Of a stretch of DNA of 64,000 nucleotides, positions 49,737 through 61,400 are shown piece by piece (position 1 is the first letter of the stretch; each line of letters begins with the position of its first letter). Below the pieces are notes generated by a model that saw only the letters and a program-made list of their open reading frames with translations, made no database searches and was not told the origin of the DNA. Source of the stretch: Varroa destructor (Eukaryota > Arthropoda > Arachnida > Mesostigmata > Varroidae); the NCBI RefSeq assembly GCF_002443255.2, contig NW_019211455.1:3764597-3828596 (forward strand), read 5' to 3'. Position numbers and translations under genes: made by a program.

Positions 49737-51034
49737 GAACGTGTTCTGCTTTTCTGTTTGTGGCGATTTGCCTGATGCACGATGATACATAGCTGCATGC
49801 GGAAGCAGTGGCCGAGAATCGAACCAGTATAGGACGAAATCTGCAATAAAGGTTCTATTTGAAGAAGGCCGGCAGTTTCCTGTCGCCATCAGTTGATAAC
49901 AATTGTTGTATTGCTAACTAGCGAACAATAGCATATGTATAACTGCTAAAATAAGTGCATTTCTCCAATTTTCCATCGAAAGATTGACGTAGAAAATCGA
50001 TGTGATAGCCAGTCGAGACTCGGTGCTTCGCCTTGTCCCAATGAACAAACGGCAAGGCAGCTTTGGTAGGCAAATTATGCTGAAAGCTATACCATCTCAG
50101 GTCAGTTACTCCCCCCACCCTTCTACCCCCTATACCTCTGTTTCTTTTTGGGCAAGCGTTTTAGAGAGGAGTGAACTCTTACCTATCGCATCGCGTTGCG
50201 CTATGGCTTGAGTACTGGCGTGACATGTTTGTGTTTGGCCTCTTGTCTGTCTAGATGCGTTCCGTGCGATCCCGATTAGCCAGAGAGTAAGCAGCTATCA
50301 TCATTTCTTTCTGTAATCATCAATTCAAGTAGAAAAAAAGTTATAGTGTGTTTGTTGTTTACGAGGCAGCAGTGACGCCATTGTAAAAGAACAGTAATAG
50401 CACGTAAGAAATAGGACTCTATCAAGTGTAGATTTCGTTTTTTACAAAGGCTCAAGTGAAATACCTTACAAATCACCAAGAACTACAATTTATTTCTATG
50501 GAGACGAGGTCAATTAATTATATAGCTAATAGATCATGCTGCGATCTAAATTGAATGGGTACTAATTTAAAAATGGATCAGAGGAGTCTTCTTTCATGAT
50601 AATGGAACACCATAAGGAAGCCGCGAGTACCGTGTACCCCATGCACTGCAAAATACAATATTACCACTTATTCCGACTGAAGCTCTGCACGTAATTGCAA
50701 AAGGTGCCTAGTTTTTTTTTGTGAAAAATTTACTAACAGAATTTTTACGACTTTTTCGATAATAAGACTGACGCTTTTAATGGTATCGAGGCTTGGATTG
50801 AGACGATTAATTATAGTGTTAATTTTATATAAGCGAGTACTTGATTCTCTAGCGTTGCTGTCAGTCACAAACAAGCTTGCACAACGATCAACTGGGCATA
50901 GTGAAGCACGCGATTAACGACTCCTCGATACTGTTGGAAATTGGCAAGCCTAAGCACATTTGCCTGCAGGAAAACCTACTAGTGGGTTGACGTTCGTTCC
51001 ACTTTGATAGGCAGCTTTTGATATTGCAGGCGCA
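49737..51034 (-). repeat. Left arm of a long inverted repeat pair (unknown element)
   Basis: The minus strand of this stretch is nearly the same as the plus strand of 54284-55110. Landmarks: gcagtggccgagaatcgaac at 49806; caaggcgaagcaccgag on the reverse strand near 50030; the ORF segment at 50680-50870; cttagg ... ggcaaatgtgc near 50955; and gatattgcaggcgca at the right end. The left arm carries about 483 extra bases (50046-50528). A B-box-like ggttcgattc lies near the outer end, so a tRNA-derived component is possible. A short protein frame is kept in both arms. Confidence 0.85.
50046..50528. repeat. Insertion of about 483 bases in the left arm
   Basis: Comparison with the right arm shows continuous homology up to gtcccaatgaa (50045) and again from tagatcat (50530); the bases between are missing from the right arm, where the two edges are joined. 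No coding sequence or clear terminal repeats were seen. It may be a small non-autonomous element, or the right arm may carry a deletion. Confidence 0.7.
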
Positions 51035-51037
51035 ATC

Positions 51038-51065
<28 letters not shown>
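51038..51065. repeat. (TA)n microsatellite at the edge of the left arm
   Basis: About 14 TA units directly next to the arm end. The right arm has no such tract. Confidence 0.9.
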
Positions 51066-51068
<3 letters not shown>

Positions 51069-51095
51069 AAACAGCGTTTACTGTAGAGACGGTAC

Positions 51096-51138
51096 TTATT
51101 AAAAATACCTGTGGTGCTTCTGCAATATCAAAAGCTGG
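51096..51138 (+). repeat. Fragment of a third copy of the same repeat end
   Basis: tgcaatatcaaaagctg and about 20 preceding bases match the start of the right arm and its flank (54264-54308). It lies in the same orientation as the right arm and faces the left arm across the TA tract. Confidence 0.7.
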
Positions 51139-51139
51139 T

Positions 51140-54100
51140 TTTGTCCAAAGGGAATGGATGTTAGCGATACTTGAAGGAGGTACAAGCGCGACGTTCGTCT
51201 ATACGGATAGATCCGAGAATACCAGCGCTAATAGGGAAATTAATGTAATTGGCCAGCTGATTCATCGCGGAGTTTTGACCATGTGAATGAGTACCCATAT
51301 AATGAATGAGTAACCATAATAAGTTTACGTTTTTCATACTTACGTTTGGAAAATGAAGCTTTGAAGGTTATAGTAGATTAAGACTAGACATCGGACGTGT
51401 GTAAGCCATTCAGAGAAGGAATGATCACTGATATATCGCTGAAACTTAAAGCTAAAGTATTGCTAAGTATTACCCTTACTGGGGCTGTGTCGACGTCAAC
51501 AATTACTACCCCAAAAAAAACCATCTTCTCGATCTTTGTTAACCTCCACGCTCTTAGCTGAAGCGTTTCGTGTGTACGACAGCATTACAATCCTATTTTA
51601 AGTTCTGTTTGCCTGAAAAAAGCCTGTGATGCGCAGACGAACATGTAGATGCCCGAGATCGTCGCAGGGGACCTTCTTCTGTTTGCGAAGGCCGAACTGT
51701 TCGCAGCGCTACTTCTTTAGGTCAGAATACGCGTCTCGTACACAGTCAAGTAAAGGGTGTAGCGGCGTATGCCTAGTATCTGGGCCAGCATAAGTAGCAT
51801 GACTAGAAGGCACACATAAAGGCTAAGACTATCATAAATCTATGTGGAGTTAGGCCAACTTTATATTTAAAGCTTTTAAACGCGCACAAAATAGGTCTAG
51901 ACAGCCCAGTCAGAGACAGCGGAGTCCTGATGTTGCCGACAATACCGATACTGAATCTGACTACTACGGAGACGATTTTGTTGGTGAAATTGAATGCGAT
52001 ATTTCCGCAGTAGATGAAGTGGGATGAAGGTTCCCTCATCAACCTCTGTAGTCAGATGCGGCAATGCCCAGTTGAGTGACTAATATAAATCTTAAGGACC
52101 TTTCTAAGCTCATGAGCATGATGTATGGGCGCGTAACATCATTCAAATCTAATCATCAAAAATATTTTACCCATACCGTTGTCTATACGAGGCCCAATAT
52201 ATACTAATGGCATTTCTTTCCTGACAGTAAAAAACGCACCGTGGTTATTTTTTATGTAATTTATAAATATCCTCCCGCAGCGCGTACGCACACGATATAA
52301 CGCTTCGTAAAGTCGACTATGACCTGTTTAAAGTTATATGAGACATTTACCCGTTTAATACCGATACGAAGCAGATGGCGAAAAAATAATACAAAATTCT
52401 CGTTTTGTTTTTCTTTCTATTAGAATCGATCACGTAGCGCCGGCGAGAAAAGCCGAAATCATAAAAAAAAAAAGCCGTCCAGTATTTGCATCTCTATATA
52501 TTTCATGATATGGTCAAATAAACGATACAAACATCGTTCAATTGCACATAAACAAAAGCCAACCTATCTTAGTTATTACCCATATTCGCCTAGTAGCTGC
52601 AATAATCACTATATAGATCTCTACAGAAAATCTATACAGATGAGATCTATGAAGTAGCTGACGCTGTGTTCCGCTGCGTACAGAGTAGGCCAAATAGACT
52701 GTGAGAAACAGATATTATGTTCGCCCTGACCGAATTCTCACTTCAGTACTCCTACGATTTTTGTTCGCTCTTAGAGCCTTATTGCTTACATTACTTTTGG
52801 CCTGGCAAAAACTTGGACAAAACTGAAAGTGTGAATTGTTTTTAAAGTGGTCGCAAAACAGTGCGAAAGGGACCACTTTTGTATCGTACGGGCGTTTTCC
52901 AGCATCCCTGTATAATTTTATCTTGCAAGTTCGACTGGGGGAAGAACAGATTACAAATAATAGTTAAATCTTCCACTAGGTGAGACAAGTAGTTAAGGCT
53001 GTGTGCCGAAACGCTGACGGCGCATCTGTTTATATCAAATAATGCTGTTTAACGGTTATCCGGAGTATGAGATCCATTACGCATTGACAAAAGTATGTGA
53101 TCAACTAAAAGAAAAGAAGATACTTCACAGCTGATTACCTGAGCGCAAGACACGGCACTACGAATATGTTTCACGTTGACGTTATAGAATTTATACTCAG
53201 TTTTCGCTGCAAGTCTAGCTCGATTCAGATAGGCTCTCTGTCGACTTAAAGCCGTTGACCTAATGTCGACCTAATGACCATATATGAAATAATTTAGGAC
53301 TATGAACTCACCGTTTAAGGTTTCCGAATTCAATCATGAACCACGTTCAATTTGTCCCTATTTATTGCGTTTGTCGCGCATCTGTGAGGAACATCTAATT
53401 TAATCTCATCCGAAAAGTACCGTTATAGGCAATTTATTCATTCACTTAGTAAAAGCATAGATAAAACGAAGCTCTATGTTTACTCCGCTTAATCTGCTCT
53501 AATTACGTTCAGAGTTTTGTTTCTCAAACGCGACTATGAAGGGCGTAAACCTTCCGCTCATTTACCGCATAAGGACATGGCTAAGATTCCGCGACGAGTC
53601 AGTCGCCTAAATACATCATATCTCCTACTGGTATTTGCACATCTATCTGTATAGACAGACGCCAAGCCTATACCCGCCTTAAATTACGCTATATCTGTAT
53701 AAAATGAAACGTTTAAAACTAAATGCAGATGTAATAGGTATACCCTTTTCGCAGGAGTGAGTAAATGCCCTCGCCTTCCTCAGAAAAATGAGGGAACCTG
53801 TCGGCTGCGAACGGACGTTTTTATCGCGTCTTTATTAGCGACTCGATGTGAAGTAGGATTTCGATGGTGACGGAAAAAACCGAGTAAGGTCAGAACAGAT
53901 GTCTTCCTCTTCGGAGGCACTACACCAACGGGCATTGTCCAAGTGGCATCAACTCTAGAAATAGACCTAAGCGATCACAACTGAACGGTAAAACGAGGGA
54001 AGGTGTGAAAGGGGCATATACACAGAGGGATAATAGAAAAGCTTTCTCGGTTCAAACAGGACAAAACAACTACCATTGTTAGACCCAGAAAAATAAAGCT

Positions 54101-54283
54101 AATTTTTAAGCAATGAGAAAATAGACAATTTAGTGATGATTGCGTCTCTAGTTATAAGCATAGCCAGATAGCAGTCTTTTACTTGGTCTATTATCCATTT
54201 ATCCAAATCGAGTAAGCGGCAATTGAAATTAAGAAATAAAAGAGTATTTATGTGCAGACAATGCGTATTAAAGTTATTTGTGC
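51140..54283. other. Sequence between the inverted arms
   Basis: Mostly non-coding. It includes a possible gag relic (51835-52030). I looked for reverse transcriptase, integrase or transposase motifs on the plus strand and saw none. Confidence 0.4.
51835..52030 (+). pseudogene. Possible Gypsy-type retrotransposon gag/protease-junction relic
   Basis: The plus strand reads ANFIFKAFKRAQNRSRQ, similar to the zinc-knuckle tail ANHF-x-K-x-CR-x with its cysteine/histidine lost. It continues PSQRQRSPDVADNTDTESD, then YYGDDFVGEIECDISAVDEV before a stop. An acidic D-x-FF-x-GE-like segment after a knuckle is typical of the gag-protease linker of Gypsy elements. There are stops before and after and no protease DTG motif, so this is a decayed and uncertain assignment. 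Confidence 0.35.
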
Positions 54284-55110
54284 TGCGCCTGCAATATCAA
54301 AAGCTGCCTATCAAAGTGGAACGAACGTCGACCGACTAGTAGGTTTTCCTGCAGGCAAATGTGCTTAGGCTTGCCAATTTCCAACAGTATCGAGGAGTCG
54401 TTAAACGCGTTCTTCACTATGCCCAGTTGATCGTTGTGCAAGCTTGTTTGTGACTGACAGCAACGCTAGAGAATCAAGTACTCACTTATATAAAATTAAC
54501 ACTATAATTAATCGTCTCAATCCAAGCCTCGATACCATTAAAAGCGTCAGTCTTATTATCGAAAAAGTCGTAAAAATTCTGTTACTAAATTTTTCACAAA
54601 AAAAACTAGGCACCTTTTGCAATTACGTGCAGAGTTTCAGTCGGAATAAGTGGTAACATTGTATTTTGCAGTGCATGGGGTACACGGTACTCTTATAGGA
54701 TCGCGGTTTCCTTATGGTGTTATATTATCATGGAAGAAGGCCCCTTTAATCCATTTTTTAATTAGTACCCCGTTGAATCTAGATCGCAGTATGATCTACT
54801 TCATTGGGACAAGGCGAAGCACCGAGTCCCAACTGACTATCACATCGATTTTGAATCTCAACCTTTCGATGGAAAATCAGAAACATGTACTTATTTTAGC
54901 AGATATACATATGCTGTTGTCTGCTAGTTAGTAATAAAACAATTGTTATCAACTGATGGCGGCAGGCAACTGCCCGCCTTCTTCAAATAGAACCTTTATT
55001 GTAGATTTTGTCTTATACTGGTTCGATTCTCGGCCACTGCTTCCGCATGCAGCTATGTATCGCCATGCGTCAGGTAAATGGCCAGAAACAGAAACGCGGA
55101 ACACGTTCGT
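54284..55110 (+). repeat. Right arm of the long inverted repeat pair (unknown element)
   Basis: The inverse copy of 49737-51034, without the 483-base insert. It keeps a reading segment TDSNARESSTHLYKINTIIN followed by RLNPSLDTIKSVSLIIEKVV that is also open in the left arm with few changes. It ends with ggttcgattctcggccactg and a stretch shared with 49737-49790. No similarity to a known transposon was recognised. Confidence 0.85.
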
Positions 55111-58100
55111 TTGTATTAGTTAATTTAGTTTTATCATCGATTTCGTCTATTTTCTATAAGTATTCTTCCTCTAATCAGTAGTTAACTCTTTATTAGTCAG
55201 CGTGCGTCAAGCGATAAATGCGCAACAAGTTTCCAGCACAATTACGCTTTAAGCTGATAATAAGCCATAAACCCTAAGAATGTAAGGGTTCATGATGACC
55301 AAAAAAATCCAAATAGGCTAAAAGATTGGGCATTGAGGCTTATCTGGACAATTTAACTGACAACTGATATCCTTCCTAAATGGTCGCTAATTTCTGCATC
55401 GAAAATGACTCAATAAGAAATTTTCATAAATTTTTTAACCCTTTACATCCGAAACTCATTGAGGATCTTTTAATTTGCCCCATTTGGAAATCTTTTTCAA
55501 CTTTTTTCAAAAGCCGCGGTTTTCAAACAAAACATTTCAGTACTTGACAATGTTAAGGGTTCGTATAGCGTGAAAACTTCTGATAGTAACTCATTCTCCC
55601 TCTTATGGCACAAATGACACCACATTATTTTCACATAACGGGCTTGGGTTTTTTATTACCAAACGACATATTAACCATAGCAACAATAGCGGATGAAAGC
55701 AAGCCCACTACTTCAAAGAGCCTGCCTAACATCGTCCGAATTTGAATGTCTCACTCTATATATACATATACGCACCATAGAGATCACAAATGTCCTTTGA
55801 TATTTCACTGTATTCAACTATAGAATTAACTTTTACAGTATCCAATCTTACCTCAGCTGTAATTGAGTCGCTTGTTTCCGTGGATTGCATTAACCATACC
55901 GGTATATCAGCGGGCGTTTCTAGTTTGCTCAGCCGGCCGAAGTCGACTACTGTCTTCAGATTTCTCTATTTCTAACTATTCCCAGAGTCGGAGGTCGGCT
56001 GAGCGTGTTCTAGAACCTAACCGTTCTTAGTGGGCAATAGCCCTCGTTGACAGCACCTCGGAACAGATAAGCAACCCAGCCCATACCGGAGGTAACAATA
56101 GCGCTATTGGCGCCAATTGTGACTGGGATGCTCTTCGACCCTTCGCCATGCTTGCGCCAGCCCCGCTGGAGCGCTAAGGACGTCTATAACATATGGGGTC
56201 GCAAGGGGGGGGGGGGCTCTAACATATGGGGTCAAGCTAGAAAAGAAGGAACTGGCAGCTAGTATTTTTAGACCTGGCAAATAGTTTTTACACCGCCGAC
56301 GCTTCGTTCTAAATTATATGTGTATGTCAAACTAATATATGTAGGGGCGCCGTATCGGGGATAAGGGTTCTATACATATAGAGAACCTGACAATATGCTA
56401 GCCCATATGCGCATTCGTTGCCTATGATCCCTATTGAGGGAGCGGCAGTATGAAGAAATATCGAGACAAATATTCGAACGCACTGTAGGCATGTTAGTGT
56501 TCTTTCCCGGCATTTTGAAAATACTCTATCTCGCACATGTATATAATAGGAGAGAACTATGACAGGGGAGCGGCAGACCGAAGGAATAGCTGTTTGGCAG
56601 AACATTAAACAAGACATATTCTGTGGCTGTTACGGTAATCGATGAAACCAGCCTGGTCTTACATAGCGTATACATTTTCCGCATAACTGCACCTGCATAT
56701 ACGTCATGTACATGAACTATTCAACCGTGCTATTCTCTATGTTTACCTATTTAGGATTGAATTTATAAACCTTGCGTTCGTATACTTCTACTGATGCTTG
56801 AAGTAAGGGCTATAGTTCTAACGGCAGTACAGGACGTAAAGTTCGAAAGTAAAGATTTCATTAGCAATGCGCATTGCAGTGTCGCGCCTGAGACCGTTCC
56901 TTCACAAAAATTTTCAGATTTAATAGTGCGTTTGATCGAATCCATAGATCAAAACATTTAAGGAAACCATTCAACGATCTCATCGCGTACAAACATCAAA
57001 CATTTTTTTTAGAGCGCGACTGAATCATAACGAATCGCCAACGTAGGCAATATAGGCAATCTATGTGTAACTGTGTTCTATATTTTATAATAAATACTCT
57101 AAGTGGCTTTCGTAATCACCGATCTTACTTAAGCATCTATTAAAGAACTAATTATATTTAGTATCAAAATATGCATAACTTTTATTTGCTGTACAATATA
57201 ATAATGAAATTGTAACACTGCAGTGGTAAGCTGGTGAAGCTTATTTTGTTTATAGAGTGATTTTTACGTTGTTTTCTTAATTCGGGTCGAGAATCGAAAT
57301 ATACTCGCTTAAATAAATACCAGCTCACATCTATTTAAGCCAACGACTACGAGGGGCTCGTTAGTGAAGTTTACCGTGTCCCCCTATAACAGCACAGTAT
57401 CAGACACTGTTGCAATTAAGTAAGTATACCATAAATAGTCAATTATTCTATCAAACCAGCTATTTTCTAACTTCTTATAAAGACCATGTGCAATGATGAA
57501 GAACAATCGTTCATAATGGAGGACCCGAAAAGTCAGTCTTTCTACAGAAAAAAGTATGGCGTCTAAATATTTTACCGTCTTGCTTGTTTCTGTCGTTGCA
57601 GAACAATAAAAAAAAAGTGTCTTAGTTGAACATAAGAATTTTCCCAAGAAATGCTAAGTGTCTCATTTGCGTTGGTTTAATTAATTTTTGTTCAAAATGT
57701 TTGGCTTATCGCACAAACTTCCAGAGCTAGTCGAATAGTATCCTTCAACAGACAGAAATAACTTACTAACCTGAAACGAAGCTCATTTTCTACACATTAA
57801 AAGGAATTCTATTTAACCCCTGTGGTAAATATCCGAACGATTACGAATTACGGTGATTTACTGCGTCTCCACCCACAGGGCCAATGACCGAAGCCCAGCT
57901 GAAAAGGAGCTCAGAACACGGATGTGTCAATGTCAGATAGGGCCTAGAGAGGCTTATCTCTCCGATTGGGGCCTTTTTTAAAACGGCAAAATTTTAATTT
58001 GTATACGTATCAGAGTTGCTATCTGCCTGCTGTTTACGCTTGTCGACTATTTATTATTACTGCTATTCTTTGTTTAATACTAGAACCCCTCATGCGACAG

Positions 58101-58340
58101 ACCTTAGATTGTCTTTGGCATTAGAAATTTATAGAAAAAAAAGACAAATACTTATCTCTCTCAACTAGGTACAGTTCCCAATACTTCTGGGACTATCCAT
58201 TCACATAAAATTCCCCCCAGAACGCGGATAACCTTTACAGCCATGGCTATATCGAGCTACCCTTCATGCCTGAATCGTTGCTATTAGGAATCATATTAGG
58301 AGAGTTTTGTGCTGTTTACGGGAATAACAACGCTTTGCTG
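55111..58340. other. Non-coding stretch with a G-run
   Basis: No gene supported. A 55-codon frame at 56794-56961 is within chance expectation. Confidence 0.4.
56186..56233. repeat. Direct repeat flanking a run of 12 G
   Basis: taacatatggggtc occurs at 56187-56200 and 56220-56233, with gcaa, twelve G (56205-56216) and ctc between. It could be a small duplication or a quadruplex-prone tract. Confidence 0.8.
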
Positions 58341-58353
58341 TTGAAGTATTATA

Positions 58354-58400
58354 ATCATCATCACCATCACCATCACGATCATCATCATCATTATCACGAT
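58354..58400. repeat. CAT/CAC trinucleotide repeat
   Basis: Interrupted catcac/cat units; would encode poly-His on the plus strand, but no surrounding reading frame supports a gene. Confidence 0.85.
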
Positions 58401-61400
58401 TCCCGCAAGTAGGCGGCCCATGGATACATAGCAGTAAACGCACTGTGTCAACAGAGGGAAAATGAGAGGATCAGCTTCCTATTTCTTCTATATAGCTTGC
58501 TTGCAATGGCTGGTCATAACGCTGGCACCATCAAAGAGGAAAGGTTTGCTCAACCGCTAGAGAGTGAGCCATCGACTACGTCCTTGGCGACTTTGGTTTA
58601 CCTGCCAACTAGCTAAAGGAACGTCAGCTAGATGTTAGGTAAGCCATTGAGCTAAGCTTACCAGACGGAGGGCAGCTGTCGCTGGAGCCCCTTGTGCCTC
58701 GCATTTGCCTAGATGCTGTTTAATCGAAACCGAACTGCGTTCATCTTGCAATCTGAATGGGAAAAAGTCGAAATGAGGAAAAAGTAGGAATAGCTTTTGA
58801 GGTTACCGTTTCGAATAAGGTTGAACTATGCGATTCGATAAATTAATGACGGGTTTGTTAGGAACATGCAAGAGTGTCTATACTGGTAGTTTACTTTTAC
58901 ATGATGTTACATTCGTATGTGACGAGTGTGATGTGTAGTTTGACAATTTGGAAAATTGTAGATCAATTTTTTTTTATATAGGTCTGGTTAACTTTATATC
59001 TTGGCTGCGTGAGCTGGTTCATGTTCAGTCATCGTCAAACACTGCACAATCCTGCCGTTAGAGACATCTCTATAAAGTCATCACTGATAGATAAACAGAT
59101 GTTTTTTTTAAAGATTTTTTTAAAGATTATCATACAATAACTTCGTATGTGTAGGACCGATGATTCGTGTTTTACGAATGCTTCGTTTTTGCCTGAAATG
59201 CCTGCCTCAAAGAAATCGTCCGAAGAATAGAAGGATACTGAAGGTCTGACAAAATTGTCATCTTAGGATTCAGCCCTCCCTTTACACTATTAAAATACAG
59301 AAATGTTTGTATCGCTTAGGAGTGCTCGATATATCTTCAGTCAAAACACATGGACGACATTTCGGCCGCTTCGGGCCTGCTTAAGTTAAATATTTAGACT
59401 GTAAGTAATGTTCAAGTATTAGTCTGAAATTTTTTGCTTACGTGCGCTATCGGGTGTTCAACTAGTGCTTCTCCGTTCAACTCTCGAGTTCATCACCGAG
59501 CCATGTATTTGTTTATGGCTGGCAACCTTCGTACGCGCCCACAGAGCGGATCAATGTTTATAAAATAAATCGTTTTAAAGACTCGGCACCTTTATCCATT
59601 TGAGATTACTCTTGTCTGCCACTAGTGGAAATTACAGGACGCTTACTTGAGGTACTTCCACACTAAGCAATAGTCCCTAGTTGTCTTCTTTCGTTCGAAA
59701 ATTATGTTTCTAATGCCGAAATCGCAATAATGATTTTCATACATAGTCCTTATTTACCTTGGTAGTGACCTGATTATGAAGTACGTTTGGCCTTTACAAA
59801 TCAATCTCTCTAAGAAAAATGGTAAAAAACCTAACGTATCATATAGCTAGGAAAGGCAAAGGGGTTTCAAAGGCAAAGGGGGCAAATAAACGTAGCTCTA
59901 ACTTTTTCAGCCTTAGAATGACATTTGCCAAAATAACAACATCGACTCACCAATAACAACTGCAAATATACTTGTAAGTATAAAAATAAGAAAAGATCCA
60001 AATAACGACTAAGCGTCCACTGATGCCTAAAGGAAAAACTGTACAAGTTGTTTTGTTTTAAAAACATACTTGTAATGTAGGTTTACTCATCTGTCGTCCG
60101 GCCTAGTTTGACTGCAGCTTAATGAGGTATTATTACTAGTTAAGTTATGGCTCGAAATAAGGTTTCCGCATCAATATTACTATCAGGTTACGTTTGGTAA
60201 TTGTCTGTCTATTAACGAATAGGGTGATTAATTTGAGGCGTATAAGGACACATTTTCACCAATTTACTTATAAGTTCAACCAGTAACATTGTGAACAATT
60301 AAGTCTCTGCGTATTCTGTTTGTAAGCTCCAAAGTGCGGCTCCAGGATTTCCTGTACTTCATGTACTCATGTGAATGATCTTTCATTGCAATTTACGTAC
60401 ATTGATGTTGCTTTTAACTAGTTTTCATTGAGGATAAAGTATACGACAGCAACGCATCGGACAGAGAAGCTATTCTTCGAGAAGCTTTCTTGAGATGCCG
60501 CAATTACCTGCTGCATTTTTTTGAAATTCACTGTCAACAAACGATAACCAATTGCCGCATTTTCTGAACACAAAGATCTTATCGTAGATATCTGACACTG
60601 TTTTCTGGATCAGTGTGGGGCAAACATTTCATCTAATGCTTGCTTACTCCTAAAGTCATACTCGACGATATCGTAGTTCATGAGATTCGTATGGCTCACG
60701 TGTAGGAATGGCGTACATGGATAGGCTCGTAAAACCACGAACCTAAAAAATCGTGCGATGAACGCATTTAAATATCGCTTTGAAAAGGCGAGCGTTTGTG
60801 CTTCCTTAAAGGAAACCAATGATCTTTATCATCTGTTTCTCACTCGGAATAAGCTATTTTTGGTGATTTTTTATACACTTATTTTTTTTGTGGAAAAAAT
60901 ACTCGCACAGCAATTAACCCGCGGCCAATTGTCGAGTAACCCACTTTTTCATGGGCGTCAAAAATGAAGACTATGCTCTCGATTGCAACTGCAGGAAGCA
61001 TTATTTCCTGAAGATACATCCCCTAACCCGTATTAAGCTTGTACATTTTTAGTGGTCTAGGTTCTTCAGGAATTGCGGCTTATTGGATTCTTACATATAT
61101 GTACTGCAACGTATATATATACACGTCGCGGTAATGACCTGTTTGTCTATTCAACTTTGGGTCACTTGAAACGGTCTACGTTCGAAGCCTTTGTCTACTT
61201 GTGACAGTAAGGTGTAGCTTAACGCCAGCAGCGGACCTAAAATCTAACACATTTACTTTATTTAGTTCCTTCTTTCTTTAAAGGCGCAACTCGTTCTTCG
61301 CCTTCTCATAAAGATGTTAAAAGACCACAGCAGTATGGTCTCCACATCAGAAGGCCTCAGCATGATTTTATTGATTATGTGTTTCCGCATATAACGGCTT

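Noticed and set aside
56794..56961. 55-codon plus-strand ORF with ATG
   Set aside because: The composition is plausible but the length is expected by chance in 64 kb, and it has no supporting context.
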